A stretch of 11,303 nucleotides of DNA from Litorivivens sp047622145 (GCA_047622145.1 JBLHMO010000109.1:1-11303); one strand, 5' to 3'. Positions 1 to 7,165 are shown, counted from the stretch's first letter. Program-made: numbers and translations. Notes: generated by a model not told the origin, from the letters alone.

Positions 1-103
1 TTCAATTAGCCGCGCCGCTACGGCAGGCATAGTGGGCAGCCGGGCATCCGTCGCCATTAATTTGGAAAGACTGCTGGGAGACACATTGGCACCTGATTAT
101 TGA
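1..103 (+). CDS. 3' end of an unrecognised gene (partial)
   Basis: A reading frame entering from the left edge (first full codon at 2) stays open for 33 codons and stops at TGA 101-103. The visible tail is Ala/Gly/Ser-rich, then has the segment SVAINLERLLGDTLAPDY at its C-terminus. I do not recognise the family. Support for coding is only the uninterrupted frame, a plausible amphipathic C-terminal helix, and the lack of another feature in these bases. If real, it precedes the dehalogenase-like gene by about 166 bases in the same orientation. It could equally be a chance open frame. Confidence 0.35.
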   Translation, partial: SISRAATAGIVGSRASVAINLERLLGDTLAPDY

Positions 104-122
104 ATTCTAGGTAATGCTAGCC

Positions 123-166
123 GCAGCGTTGCGATCTAGCTATCCGTAGTGTCCGCAACATGCTGC
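123..166. repeat. imperfect inverted repeat between the left-edge ORF and the dehalogenase-like gene
   Basis: The left arm GCAGCGTTGCG (123-133) pairs with CGCAAC (154-159) plus GCTGC (162-166), with a two-base bulge (AT, 160-161) and a 20-base loop. No T-run follows on the + strand, so a factor-independent terminator is unlikely. An operator or an untranslated-leader hairpin for the downstream gene is possible. Nothing else clear is visible in 104-269. Confidence 0.35.
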
Positions 167-269
167 TCGCACATACACTGACAGCGTGAGAAAAGCCGTC
201 GCTGGCAGGCCGTTGAATCAGCTACCAAGCTACCCTACCATGCAAGGCAATCACAAACAGAGTCGCACC

Positions 270-947
270 ATGACAAATCTGAGTAATAAGCGCGTGCTAG
301 TAACCCAAGCAGATGCCTTTATGGGCCCGGTGCTATGCGAGGTACTAAGCGAATACGGTGCACAGCTTATCGCTGACAGCAGCGCGCTAGTGGACCTATC
401 CGCCGCCGCAAAAGTCGTGGAAGCTGCTGGCCAGGTTGATGTCCTAGTGGTAAATCTTGCGCTACCGGCGCCCTCTACTCTCGCCATTGATGTAACGGAA
501 CAAGAGTGGCGCAACACCTTTGCCGCACTGGTCGATCCACTGCCACGCCTTTGCCGGGCCGTATTGCCGGCAATGATCGCTCGCGGCGGCGGCAAAATTC
601 TACTGATGGGCAGCGCCTCGGCCTTGAAAGGTATGAAAAGAGCATCCAGTTACAGCGCCGCAAGAGGAGCGCAAATCGCCTATATACAAGCCTTGGGTAT
701 CGAGCTGGCGGGGCAGAACATTCAGGTGAATGCCATCGCACAAAATTTTGTGGAAAACCCCACCTACTTTCCCCCCGAGGTTCAAGCCAACCCTCGTTTT
801 CAGGAACGCCTGAAACGGGAAGTCCCTCTGGGCCGACTAGTCACAGCGCGCGAAGATGCCGAATTCGCAGCCTTTTTATGCAGCGATGCGGCCAGCCATT
901 TTGTCGGTCAGGTGTTTCCCTTGTGCGGTGGCTGGGTAACGCGTTAG
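270..947 (+). CDS. halohydrin dehalogenase-like SDR-fold protein
   Basis: Predicted 225-aa cytosolic enzyme. Halohydrin dehalogenases convert vicinal haloalcohols reversibly to epoxides, releasing halide, and reopen epoxides with nucleophiles such as azide or cyanide. They are SDR relatives that lost cofactor binding. Both family motifs are exact. T-x4-F-x-G (T12, F17, G19) replaces the TGxxxGxG NAD(P) loop. S-x12-Y-x3-R (S115, Y128, R132) has Arg where true SDR dehydrogenases have Lys (Y-x3-K). The segment NFVENPTYFP (159-168) matches the halide-site region of HheC-type enzymes, and QVFPLCGGW near the end matches their C-terminal signature. Start: GTG 186 and ATG 240 would add 28 or 10 residues ahead of the first beta strand. 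ATG 270 places that strand normally and has a weak CAGAG element 7 bases upstream. Function is inferred from motifs; substrate unknown. Confidence 0.85.
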   Translation: MTNLSNKRVLVTQADAFMGPVLCEVLSEYGAQLIADSSALVDLSAAAKVVEAAGQVDVLVVNLALPAPSTLAIDVTEQEWRNTFAALVDPLPRLCRAVLPAMIARGGGKILLMGSASALKGMKRASSYSAARGAQIAYIQALGIELAGQNIQVNAIAQNFVENPTYFPPEVQANPRFQERLKREVPLGRLVTAREDAEFAAFLCSDAASHFVGQVFPLCGGWVTR

Positions 948-957
948 CTTTTCGCCT

Positions 958-985
958 AGGCTCATCAAGCCCGCTTGATGAGCCT
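958..985. terminator. inverted repeat at convergent gene ends
   Basis: A perfect 13-bp inverted repeat, AGGCTCATCAAGC (958-970) and its complement (973-985), lies 11 bases after the dehalogenase-like stop and overlaps the last codons and stop of the convergent glsB-type gene. Neither strand has a convincing T-run after the stem, so it may act weakly, as a bidirectional terminator or as a 3'-end stability hairpin. Confidence 0.5.
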
Positions 986-1216
986 AACAATAAATAGCAA
1001 CACCGCCGCGCCGACGGTAGCTGTCGCTATTGCGCCAAGCAAACCCCCGCTCGCGATACCCAGCGCACTAAAAATACTGCCACCTATGGTGGCACCAACA
1101 ACACCAATGACAACATTACCCAGCAATCCATAGCCGCCACCCTTAATAAGCAAACTAGCCAACCAGCCGGCAATCGCGCCAATGGCGAGAAAGACCAACA
1201 AACCTTCGATATTCAA
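965..1216 (-). CDS. GlsB/YeaQ/YmgE-family small membrane protein
   Basis: An 83-aa, very hydrophobic, Gly/Ala-rich inner-membrane protein with three predicted membrane segments at about residues 4-23, 29-54 and 58-80 and a basic C-terminus (LIKRA). The IGAIAGWLA opening and the GNVVIGVVGATIGG core are typical of the transglycosylase-associated / GlsB / YeaQ family, usually 80-90 aa and often induced by stress; its biochemical role is unknown. The start is TTG (1214-1216). On the minus strand it is preceded by AAGG with 9 bases of spacing, and no in-frame ATG gives a sensible N-terminus. It is transcribed alone, convergent to the dehalogenase-like gene. The gene ends inside an inverted repeat. 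Confidence 0.85.
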   Translation of the reverse strand: MNIEGLLVFLAIGAIAGWLASLLIKGGGYGLLGNVVIGVVGATIGGSIFSALGIASGGLLGAIATATVGAAVLLFIVRLIKRA

Positions 1217-1318
1217 TATACGTACCTTATGTGGTCTCTAATTTCTGACCGCCAGACTTAAAAAGTTGCGAGCCGTAATGTCTGCGAAGGATTTACAGGG
1301 GCATTATTTACTTGACGC

Positions 1319-1351
1319 AAACAAAAGACGGGGGATTTGAACCCCCCGTCT
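1319..1351 (-). terminator. intrinsic terminator of the His-rich protein gene
   Basis: Read on the minus strand: a 9-bp GC-rich stem (AGACGGGGG / CCCCCGTCT, outer ends 1351 and 1326) with an 8-base loop, followed by TTTTGTTT. It begins 25 bases after the stop codon of the upstream minus-strand gene (1377). Stem, loop and U-tract all fit a factor-independent terminator. The stem-loop happens to resemble a tRNA T-arm. Confidence 0.85.
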
Positions 1352-1376
1352 AAATTATCCAGCGTGGTTGACGTTT

Positions 1377-1868
1377 TTAGAAATGCCGGTAAGCACCGTG
1401 GCTACCCCCCTGAGCATAGCGCTCACTTTCATTGCTGCGAGCGTGCTTTTTCGCATGTTTATTCTGCCTCCACTGCTTGTGGTTGCGGTAATGTTTATCA
1501 CTGCGCTGATGCCCGTAGGCCTGCCCTTGATGACGGCCATGACCGCGTTGTGCTGACCTGTGAGCAGGTTCAGCGTGCCGACGGGCATCTCGGTGGTCAG
1601 CGTAGCTGTCGCGATGGCGCACCTCGCGCTGATGACTTACCTCGCGGTAGTGCGCTTCGCGGTAATTCCCATCTGCTCGACTGTTGTGCGCGGCCGATAG
1701 CAGTATCGCGCCAACGAGTAAGCCCGCTACCGCCTCTTCGGTGCCTGCATGTGCAGGCTGCATGCCTAGCGCCGCCGCCAAGGATATAGCCAATACCGGG
1801 CCTAACTTGCGTGCCATAGCTTTGCTCTGCACTTCATTTACTGGGTTTATTGCACTGACTTTAGCCAT
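1377..1868 (-). CDS. exported His/Arg-rich small protein
   Basis: A 163-aa protein of unrecognised family. It has an extended n-region of about 20 residues, a hydrophobic core (residues 22-36) and an AHA-G signal-peptidase site at about 41/42. The mature 122 residues start with a short hydrophobic stretch (VAGLLVGAILL), then become strongly basic and low in complexity. I count 16 His and 18 Arg, with many H-R, H-Q and H-K pairs (for example YREAHYREVSH, RNHKQWRQNKHAKKH). There is no Cys. Start ATG 1868 has a strong CAGGAG 8 bases upstream; the internal ATG at 1817 (MARKLG...) would give a shorter signal peptide but lacks a ribosome site. It is monocistronic with its own terminator. His density suggests metal binding, or binding to nucleic acid or polyanionic surfaces, but that is inference. 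Confidence 0.7.
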   Translation of the reverse strand: MAKVSAINPVNEVQSKAMARKLGPVLAISLAAALGMQPAHAGTEEAVAGLLVGAILLSAAHNSRADGNYREAHYREVSHQREVRHRDSYADHRDARRHAEPAHRSAQRGHGRHQGQAYGHQRSDKHYRNHKQWRQNKHAKKHARSNESERYAQGGSHGAYRHF

Positions 1869-2184
1869 CGTATTTACTCCTGTTGTCCGACTAAGACCAT
1901 AGCCCTGTGCAGATGAACACTAGCTGAACTAGGACCCTGTGCCTTCGGCGGGGTCGGGCAGCACATCGCGAACTGCAACAGATTGTTGTCTCTACTCAAA
2001 TTCTCACTGTTCACGCTATTCGTACCGACGGTAAAAGACTTTGGGTCGAAAATGGGCAGATTTGGCCCAATAGCAGATAAACCCTACTTTCCTTCAATCG
2101 TTTATCCTCCCGCGCGGCTACGGTAAGATACAGCAGCCCAAAATGTGGGTAATTGCCGTGTATAACAAAAGGTGTATTTGGCTC
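1869..2184. other. divergent intergenic region
   Basis: About 316 bases between the minus-strand His-rich protein and the plus-strand efflux operon, so promoters for both should lie here. I see no convincing -35/-10 pair. CCCTGTGC occurs twice in the same orientation (1903-1910 and 1935-1942, 32 bases apart). A 5-bp stem TGGGC/GCCCA (2053-2057, 2065-2069) has no T-run. No additional gene is supported. Confidence 0.4.
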
Positions 2185-3267
2185 GTGCTACGTAAACTGA
2201 TCAACCTCATATTTTCCGTTCTGATATTGGCGGCAGCCCTACTGGCTGCCCAAGAGCTGATTGCAAACCGAGAACCCCTGCACAGCAATCCACGCGAAGA
2301 AAAGGGTCCGCTGGTCACGGTCTACCGTCTGCGCGAAGCCGGCGCCGATATCCGCCTGAACACTCACGGAACCGTGCAGGCAAAAACCTCGCTGCAACTG
2401 ACTAGTGACGTCGCCGGGCGCATTACTTGGGTTTCAGGGGAGCTGTTAGTTGGAAAAATACTGGACGCTGGGCTGGCCATTGCCCGCGTCGATAAAAGCC
2501 AATATGAACTTGCAGCAGCGCAAGCAACATTAGCGCTGCGCGATGCCGAACTGAGCTTGGCCGATGCCTACAGCCGCTTTAAAACCCGCAACCCACGGCA
2601 TCCGCAAATCCGTCGAGCCGAGGCCCAGGTTTTCGCCGCCAATGCGCAAATTAAAAAAGCGCGTATTGACCTTCAACGCACCGAAATTATTCTGCCGACG
2701 CGTGCGCTGGTGAGCAGCAAAAATATCGCCCTGGGCCAGTACGTCAGCCCGGGCAGCGTACTGGCCAGCCTAGATTCAGTCGATGCCGTAGAAGTGCCAT
2801 TGCCACTATCGCTGGACGAAGTCAATTTGCTGGCCAATACCACCGGGGCAAGCATCCGCCTGACGCCCGTCAACGGCGATAGCGAGACGCACTGGACGGC
2901 GACACTAGCGCGCATCAACCAACAACTCGATAGTAATACTCGCGTCGCCTACGCCATTGCTGAAGTTAGCGAGCCTTACGCACACGCACTTAACCCTCTG
3001 CGTATCGGCCAGTTCGTGAACGCCGAAATTAGCGGCATTCATCTGGACAATGTCTTTCGCATTCCGACCAAGGCCATTTTCGAAAACCGCTATGTCTACC
3101 GACTAACGAACGAGCAACACCTGCAACGCGTCAAAATCGACATTCTGCGGCAAGACAAAAGTAGCGTTGTCGCCCGCGCCGCGCTCAGCGCCGGTGACAC
3201 GCTAGTCCTCAGCCGACTAGACATCATGACCGACGGCATGCAGGTTCGACTGGACGATCAGCCATGA
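2185..3267 (+). CDS. RND efflux periplasmic adaptor (membrane fusion protein)
   Basis: A 360-aa HlyD/AcrA-type adaptor that links an inner-membrane RND pump to an outer-membrane channel. Order: N-terminal signal anchor (about residues 5-23), first half of the lipoyl/biotinyl-like domain (66-103, around SDVAGRITWV and LAIARVD), a short Ala/Gln/Arg-rich alpha hairpin (105-165), the second lipoyl half (170-197, ending GQYVSPGSVLASLDS), a beta-barrel (200-285), and a membrane-proximal domain including FRIPTKAIFE. There is no lipobox, so it is membrane-anchored rather than lipidated. I chose GTG 2185 because AAAAGGTG lies about 10 bases upstream and translation then starts at MLRKLI, a normal anchor. 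ATG 2143 would add 14 atypical residues (MWVIAVYNKR...) with no ribosome site. The stop overlaps the pump start (ATGA). No TolC-type channel gene or local regulator is present, so the channel must be encoded elsewhere. Confidence 0.88.
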   Translation: MLRKLINLIFSVLILAAALLAAQELIANREPLHSNPREEKGPLVTVYRLREAGADIRLNTHGTVQAKTSLQLTSDVAGRITWVSGELLVGKILDAGLAIARVDKSQYELAAAQATLALRDAELSLADAYSRFKTRNPRHPQIRRAEAQVFAANAQIKKARIDLQRTEIILPTRALVSSKNIALGQYVSPGSVLASLDSVDAVEVPLPLSLDEVNLLANTTGASIRLTPVNGDSETHWTATLARINQQLDSNTRVAYAIAEVSEPYAHALNPLRIGQFVNAEISGIHLDNVFRIPTKAIFENRYVYRLTNEQHLQRVKIDILRQDKSSVVARAALSAGDTLVLSRLDIMTDGMQVRLDDQP

Positions 3268-6200
3268 ACCCCACCGAACTGCAACAAGGGCCCATAGCCT
3301 GGATGGCTCGCAACCCCGTTGCCGCCAACCTGCTGATGGCGGTAGTGATGATCGCCGGACTGATAGCCGTATTTGAGCTGCGCAAGGAAGTCTTCCCCAC
3401 CTTTCCAACGGAGATGATTCGTATCTCTGTACCCTACCCCGGCAGTGCACCGACCGAGGTAGAAGAAGGGATACTGATCAAACTCGAAGAAGCGCTGCAA
3501 GATATGGAGGGTATTGAGAAAATCACCTCTGAGGCGCGCGAGAATATTGGCACCGTACTGGTACAGATGAAGCCGAATTCCAATATGGCGCCGGCCTTGA
3601 ATGATGTCACTTCCCGCGTAAACGCCATTGCCGCCTTCCCGCTGGAGGCTGAAAAACCCATTGTCGAAGAAATTCTCGCCAAGGTGCAGACGGTAAATCT
3701 GACCGTTGCGGGAAACCTGAGCGAGCACGAACTAAAAAAACTCGCCGATAGCGTTCGCGATGATTTACTCGGCACCGGTGCCATCTCCCAGATTGATCTG
3801 GTCGGTGTACGCGACTACGAAGTTGCCATCGAGCTGTCAGACAGCACACTCCAACAGTACGGCCTCAGCTTCGATCAAGTGGTCGCATTGATTCGCAGTA
3901 AATCCAACAATCTGCCTGGCGGCAACCTCCGCACCGACAGCGGCACGATTACACTGCGCTCGCAGGGCCAGGCTTATAGCGGCGATGACTTTCGTAATAT
4001 CCAGCTGATCACCCGCCCGGATGGAACCTTGTTGCAGCTCGGGGATATTGCCAATGTCCGCGACGGCTTTAGCGAGCAGCCCATTCTCAGTCGCCTAAAC
4101 GGTAAAAACGGCGCGCGCCTGACCATTTACACCATCGGTGATCAGGACGCGTTGAAAGTTAGCCGCATCGTCAAAGAATACGTCGCCAACAAACAGGCCA
4201 GCCTGCCCGAAGGCGTCACGATCGATGCCTGGTTTGATAACTCGCGTATTCTGCAGGGCCGCATCGACCTGTTGCTAAAGAACGCCGCCCAAGGTGGCCT
4301 GCTGGTGATCATCGCGCTCAGTTTATTTCTTCGCTTGAGCATGGCTTTTTGGGTGATACTCGGCGTGCCCTTCTGTTTTCTGGGCACCATGTACGTTATG
4401 GGCTTGCCGATCTTTGACTACTCCATAAACGTACTCTCCCTGTTCGGCTTCCTGCTGGTCCTGGGGATCGTGGTCGACGACGCGATCGTCACCGGAGAAA
4501 GTGCCTACACCCATCAGGAGCGTGAAAAACAGGGCGTGGACAGCATAATCCACGGCGTGAAGCGCGTTTCCACCGCCACCATTTTCGGCGTGCTAACCAC
4601 CATCATCGCGTTTCTTCCAATGATGACCATGACCTCGGACATGGGGCGCTTCGGCTCCAATATTGCTTTCGTCGTAATCAGCTGCCTGATTTTTTCGCTG
4701 ATTGAAACCAAACTGATTTTGCCCGCCCATCTACGCCACATCGATATGAGCGAAGACCGTCGCGGCGTCATTGCCAGCATACAAGGCTTCTTCGACCGCG
4801 GGCTCAAAGGCTTTATTCTGCATGTGTACCGACCAGTGCTCGGCTTGGTCTTGCGCTATCGCTATGTGTGTCTTGCGATCTTCGTAGCCAGCTTTCTGCT
4901 GGTGATTAGCCTAGTACCCGCCGGCATCGTCCGCTTCGTGTTTTTTCCCGACATCGCCTCTGACGAGATTAAAATCAACCTGCGGCTGCCACCCAGTGCG
5001 CCCTACCAGCTCACCCACGACTATGCGCTACGCATTGAGGCTGCAGCCGACGTGGTCAACCAGCGCTACCGGCAAGAGAGCGGGGAGAGCCGCGACGTCA
5101 TTGTCGATTTGGAAACGCTGAGCGTTAGCGACGACCGCGCGGAATTGTGGGCCGCCCTGTTGCCGTCTGAAGATCGCAATATTGATTCGGTGACCATGGC
5201 GCAGTGGTGGCGCGAAGCCATCGGCCCCTTACCCGGCATCAAAGAATTAAGTTTCGACGCCAAAGCCGGTCCCGGCGGCGGTGTTGATCTGGATGTCGCA
5301 CTGGAATCCGAAAACCTTGATGAACTGCGGCTAGCGGCCGAAGATTTGAAACAGGAATTACAACAGGTCAGCGGCGTATTCGATATCCGCGATACCTTTG
5401 GCGCCGGTGCTCCCGAGGTGGATGTTCGCATTAAACCCGCAGGCGAACTGCTGGGACTAGGGCAAACAGAAATAGCGCGACAAGTGCGGCAGGCTTTTTT
5501 CGGCGCGGAGATTCAACGCTTCCAGCGCGGCCGCCACGAGGTGCGGGTTTACGCCCGACTACCCATTAAAGAACGCGACACCCTCAAGACCTTGCAAAAC
5601 CTTTGGATCAACCTGCCCAGCGGCGAGCGCGTTCCCTTTGCCGACGTTGCCGAGGCGCGTTACTCGAGCGGCATTTCCAACATCAAACGGGTTGATCGCA
5701 AGCGCGTGGTCAATATTCAAACCGGTATCGACAAAGCCCGAATAGAGCCCGATGAGGTGGTCGACAAACTGCGGCGAGAACTGCTGCCGGCTCTAAAGGA
5801 AAGGCACCCAAGCATCAGCTACCGCTTTGCCGGTCAGGTTGAAGAACAGCAACAGGATACCCGCGAACTCAAAACCAAAGGCGCACTGGTATTACTGATA
5901 ATTTATGCCGCGCTGGCGATACCGCTTAAGTCCTATATCCAACCGCTGTTCATCATGTCGGCCATCCCCTTTGCTGTGGTCGGCGCGATTCTCGGCCACT
6001 GGATTAGCGGCCATTCATTCAGCTTTCTGTCACTGGTTGGGGTTATCGCACTTGCCGGCGTTGTGGTTAACGATTCGTTGGTTCTAGTCGACTTTATTAA
6101 CCAGAAAGTCGACAGTGGCATGGAAAAACTGGAGGCCGTCGTTGAAGCCGGTCAGGCGCGATTTCGCGCCGTTGTACTGACCTCACTGACCACCTTCCTC

Positions 6201-6416
6201 GGCTTGCTGCCCATTCAACTGGAAACATCCATTCAAGCCCAGTTCATCAAGCCCATGGCCATTTCGGTAGGCTACGGCATTTTGTTTGCAACCGGCGTCA
6301 CCTTGTTTTTGGTGCCCATTCTGTTCTTTGTCGCCAGAGATATTTCACTCCTCTTTCGCAAAGATGACGACAAACTTGAAACCGAGCATGCGCGCGCATC
6401 GAGTGAATCTGCATGA
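3264..6416 (+). CDS. RND-family efflux pump, inner-membrane permease
   Basis: A 1050-aa AcrB/HAE-type resistance-nodulation-division transporter at the usual family length. It is expected to trim to a trimeric, proton-driven pump expelling hydrophobic or toxic compounds from periplasm or membrane. It shows the two-fold RND architecture: TM1 (about residues 20-38), a large periplasmic porter loop, TM2-6 (about 340-480), TM7 (about 535-555), a second porter loop, and TM8-12 (about 870-1030). TM4 carries the Asp pair D405-D406 in GIVVDDAIV, equivalent to AcrB D407/D408. In TM10 the sequence GVVVNDSLVLVD puts N936 where AcrB has proton-relay Lys940, followed by D937. Start ATG 3264 overlaps the adaptor stop, and the gene's own stop overlaps the next start, both as ATGA, indicating translational coupling. 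Substrate cannot be predicted from sequence. Confidence 0.93.
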   Translation: MNPTELQQGPIAWMARNPVAANLLMAVVMIAGLIAVFELRKEVFPTFPTEMIRISVPYPGSAPTEVEEGILIKLEEALQDMEGIEKITSEARENIGTVLVQMKPNSNMAPALNDVTSRVNAIAAFPLEAEKPIVEEILAKVQTVNLTVAGNLSEHELKKLADSVRDDLLGTGAISQIDLVGVRDYEVAIELSDSTLQQYGLSFDQVVALIRSKSNNLPGGNLRTDSGTITLRSQGQAYSGDDFRNIQLITRPDGTLLQLGDIANVRDGFSEQPILSRLNGKNGARLTIYTIGDQDALKVSRIVKEYVANKQASLPEGVTIDAWFDNSRILQGRIDLLLKNAAQGGLLVIIALSLFLRLSMAFWVILGVPFCFLGTMYVMGLPIFDYSINVLSLFGFLLVLGIVVDDAIVTGESAYTHQEREKQGVDSIIHGVKRVSTATIFGVLTTIIAFLPMMTMTSDMGRFGSNIAFVVISCLIFSLIETKLILPAHLRHIDMSEDRRGVIASIQGFFDRGLKGFILHVYRPVLGLVLRYRYVCLAIFVASFLLVISLVPAGIVRFVFFPDIASDEIKINLRLPPSAPYQLTHDYALRIEAAADVVNQRYRQESGESRDVIVDLETLSVSDDRAELWAALLPSEDRNIDSVTMAQWWREAIGPLPGIKELSFDAKAGPGGGVDLDVALESENLDELRLAAEDLKQELQQVSGVFDIRDTFGAGAPEVDVRIKPAGELLGLGQTEIARQVRQAFFGAEIQRFQRGRHEVRVYARLPIKERDTLKTLQNLWINLPSGERVPFADVAEARYSSGISNIKRVDRKRVVNIQTGIDKARIEPDEVVDKLRRELLPALKERHPSISYRFAGQVEEQQQDTRELKTKGALVLLIIYAALAIPLKSYIQPLFIMSAIPFAVVGAILGHWISGHSFSFLSLVGVIALAGVVVNDSLVLVDFINQKVDSGMEKLEAVVEAGQARFRAVVLTSLTTFLGLLPIQLETSIQAQFIKPMAISVGYGILFATGVTLFLVPILFFVARDISLLFRKDDDKLETEHARASSESA

Positions 6417-7165
6417 AAATTCATCGTGTGAAAACCCGGCTGGTTAACAGTTACATCGTCGAGTACCCGGATCAGCTATTGGTGGTCGATGTGGCCGTCA
6501 AATGTCATCGCCAGGTGCTGGGTTTTCTCGAGCAAGAGTTAAGGCGCCCAGTCATCGATATCAGCCTGGCGATCTGCACCCACGATGACCCCGATCATAT
6601 CGGCGGGCTGGCGGAGCTGGCCAATCTTGCCAGTGCATGTCAGGGCATTCCCTACGCATCCGCTTCAACTTGGCGCAAAATGGCCAACGATCCCGCCGGT
6701 GCACTAGTGCGCTTGGGCACCGGCGTGCGCGAGGCTTTCCGCGCCCGCTCCTGGCAGATGTATTTGAGTAAAGAGCGAGACGAGCGCGCAAAGCAACTCG
6801 CCCATTATAAGGGTGAACCCGATATCAATCCGAATGAGAGTAGTAGCGCTAGCAGCGCCCGAGTTTTGTTAAAGCACCAGCAACAAGTCCCCGGTTTTCC
6901 CGACTGGCAGGTCATTCACACGCCCGGCCACTCGTGGGATAGTTGCTGCTATTACCACGCCGACAGTGGCAGCTTAATTAGCGGCGACACCCTGCTGGGC
7001 AGCGCCAAACTCAAACGCTTGGTAGTGCCTTCAATCTATTCAAATAAACGGCAGACTCGCGTCAGCCTAAAACGGCTGGGGCGTTTAAAAATTCTAGCCG
7101 TGTACCCCGGCCATGGCAGTCCGCAATTCGGCGAGCACTTAATCGAAAACATTAAACTAGACTGA
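6413..7165 (+). CDS. metallo-beta-lactamase-fold hydrolase
   Basis: A 250-aa cytosolic (no signal peptide) MBL-fold protein. Metal-site motifs in order: THDDPDHIGG (H57, D59, D61, H62), HTPGHS (H173), SGDTLLG (D192) and YPGHGSP (H234). The first motif is HxDxDH rather than the common HxHxDH, a variant also seen in ComEC-type and other MBL proteins, so the dinuclear site looks usable. Between motifs 1 and 3 there is an extra, mostly helical, charged insertion (about 86-150). Start ATG 6413 overlaps the pump stop (ATGA), so it is the third gene of the efflux operon. Candidate reactions include hydrolysis of thioesters, lactones or phosphoesters. Detoxification of a compound handled by the pump is an attractive inference but unproven. 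Its 3' end overlaps the convergent riboflavin synthase gene by 9 bp. Confidence 0.85.
   Translation: MKIHRVKTRLVNSYIVEYPDQLLVVDVAVKCHRQVLGFLEQELRRPVIDISLAICTHDDPDHIGGLAELANLASACQGIPYASASTWRKMANDPAGALVRLGTGVREAFRARSWQMYLSKERDERAKQLAHYKGEPDINPNESSSASSARVLLKHQQQVPGFPDWQVIHTPGHSWDSCCYYHADSGSLISGDTLLGSAKLKRLVVPSIYSNKRQTRVSLKRLGRLKILAVYPGHGSPQFGEHLIENIKLD

Noticed and set aside
186..269. Upstream GTG (186) or ATG (240) start for the dehalogenase-like protein
   Set aside because: The added residues precede the first beta strand without family counterpart, and no better ribosome site is present than at ATG 270.
506..997. Plus-strand 163-codon frame overlapping the dehalogenase-like gene
   Set aside because: It is a frame-shifted shadow of the motif-bearing frame. 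Its translation is Arg/Ser-rich with no family features.
1326..1351. Possible tRNA or tmRNA 3' end on the minus strand (T-arm-like GGTTCAAATCC)
   Set aside because: There is no acceptor stem partner, anticodon arm or CCA. The preceding bases are the 3' end and short trailer of the His-rich gene, and the extended stem plus T-run fits an intrinsic terminator.
1337..1789. 150-codon plus-strand open frame over the His-rich gene
   Set aside because: It is antisense to a gene with a signal peptide, a strong ribosome site and a terminator. Its translation is Cys/Arg/His-rich, low in structure, and has no ribosome site.
1903..1942. CCCTGTGC repeated twice, 32 bases apart
   Set aside because: At only 8 bases per copy and without a linked promoter, it is too weak to separate from chance.
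3258..3728. Long minus-strand open frames opposite the RND pump (also 3434-3784, 5066-5431 and others)
   Set aside because: They are mirror-frame shadows of a continuous 1050-codon RND gene, with no ribosome sites or recognisable domains.
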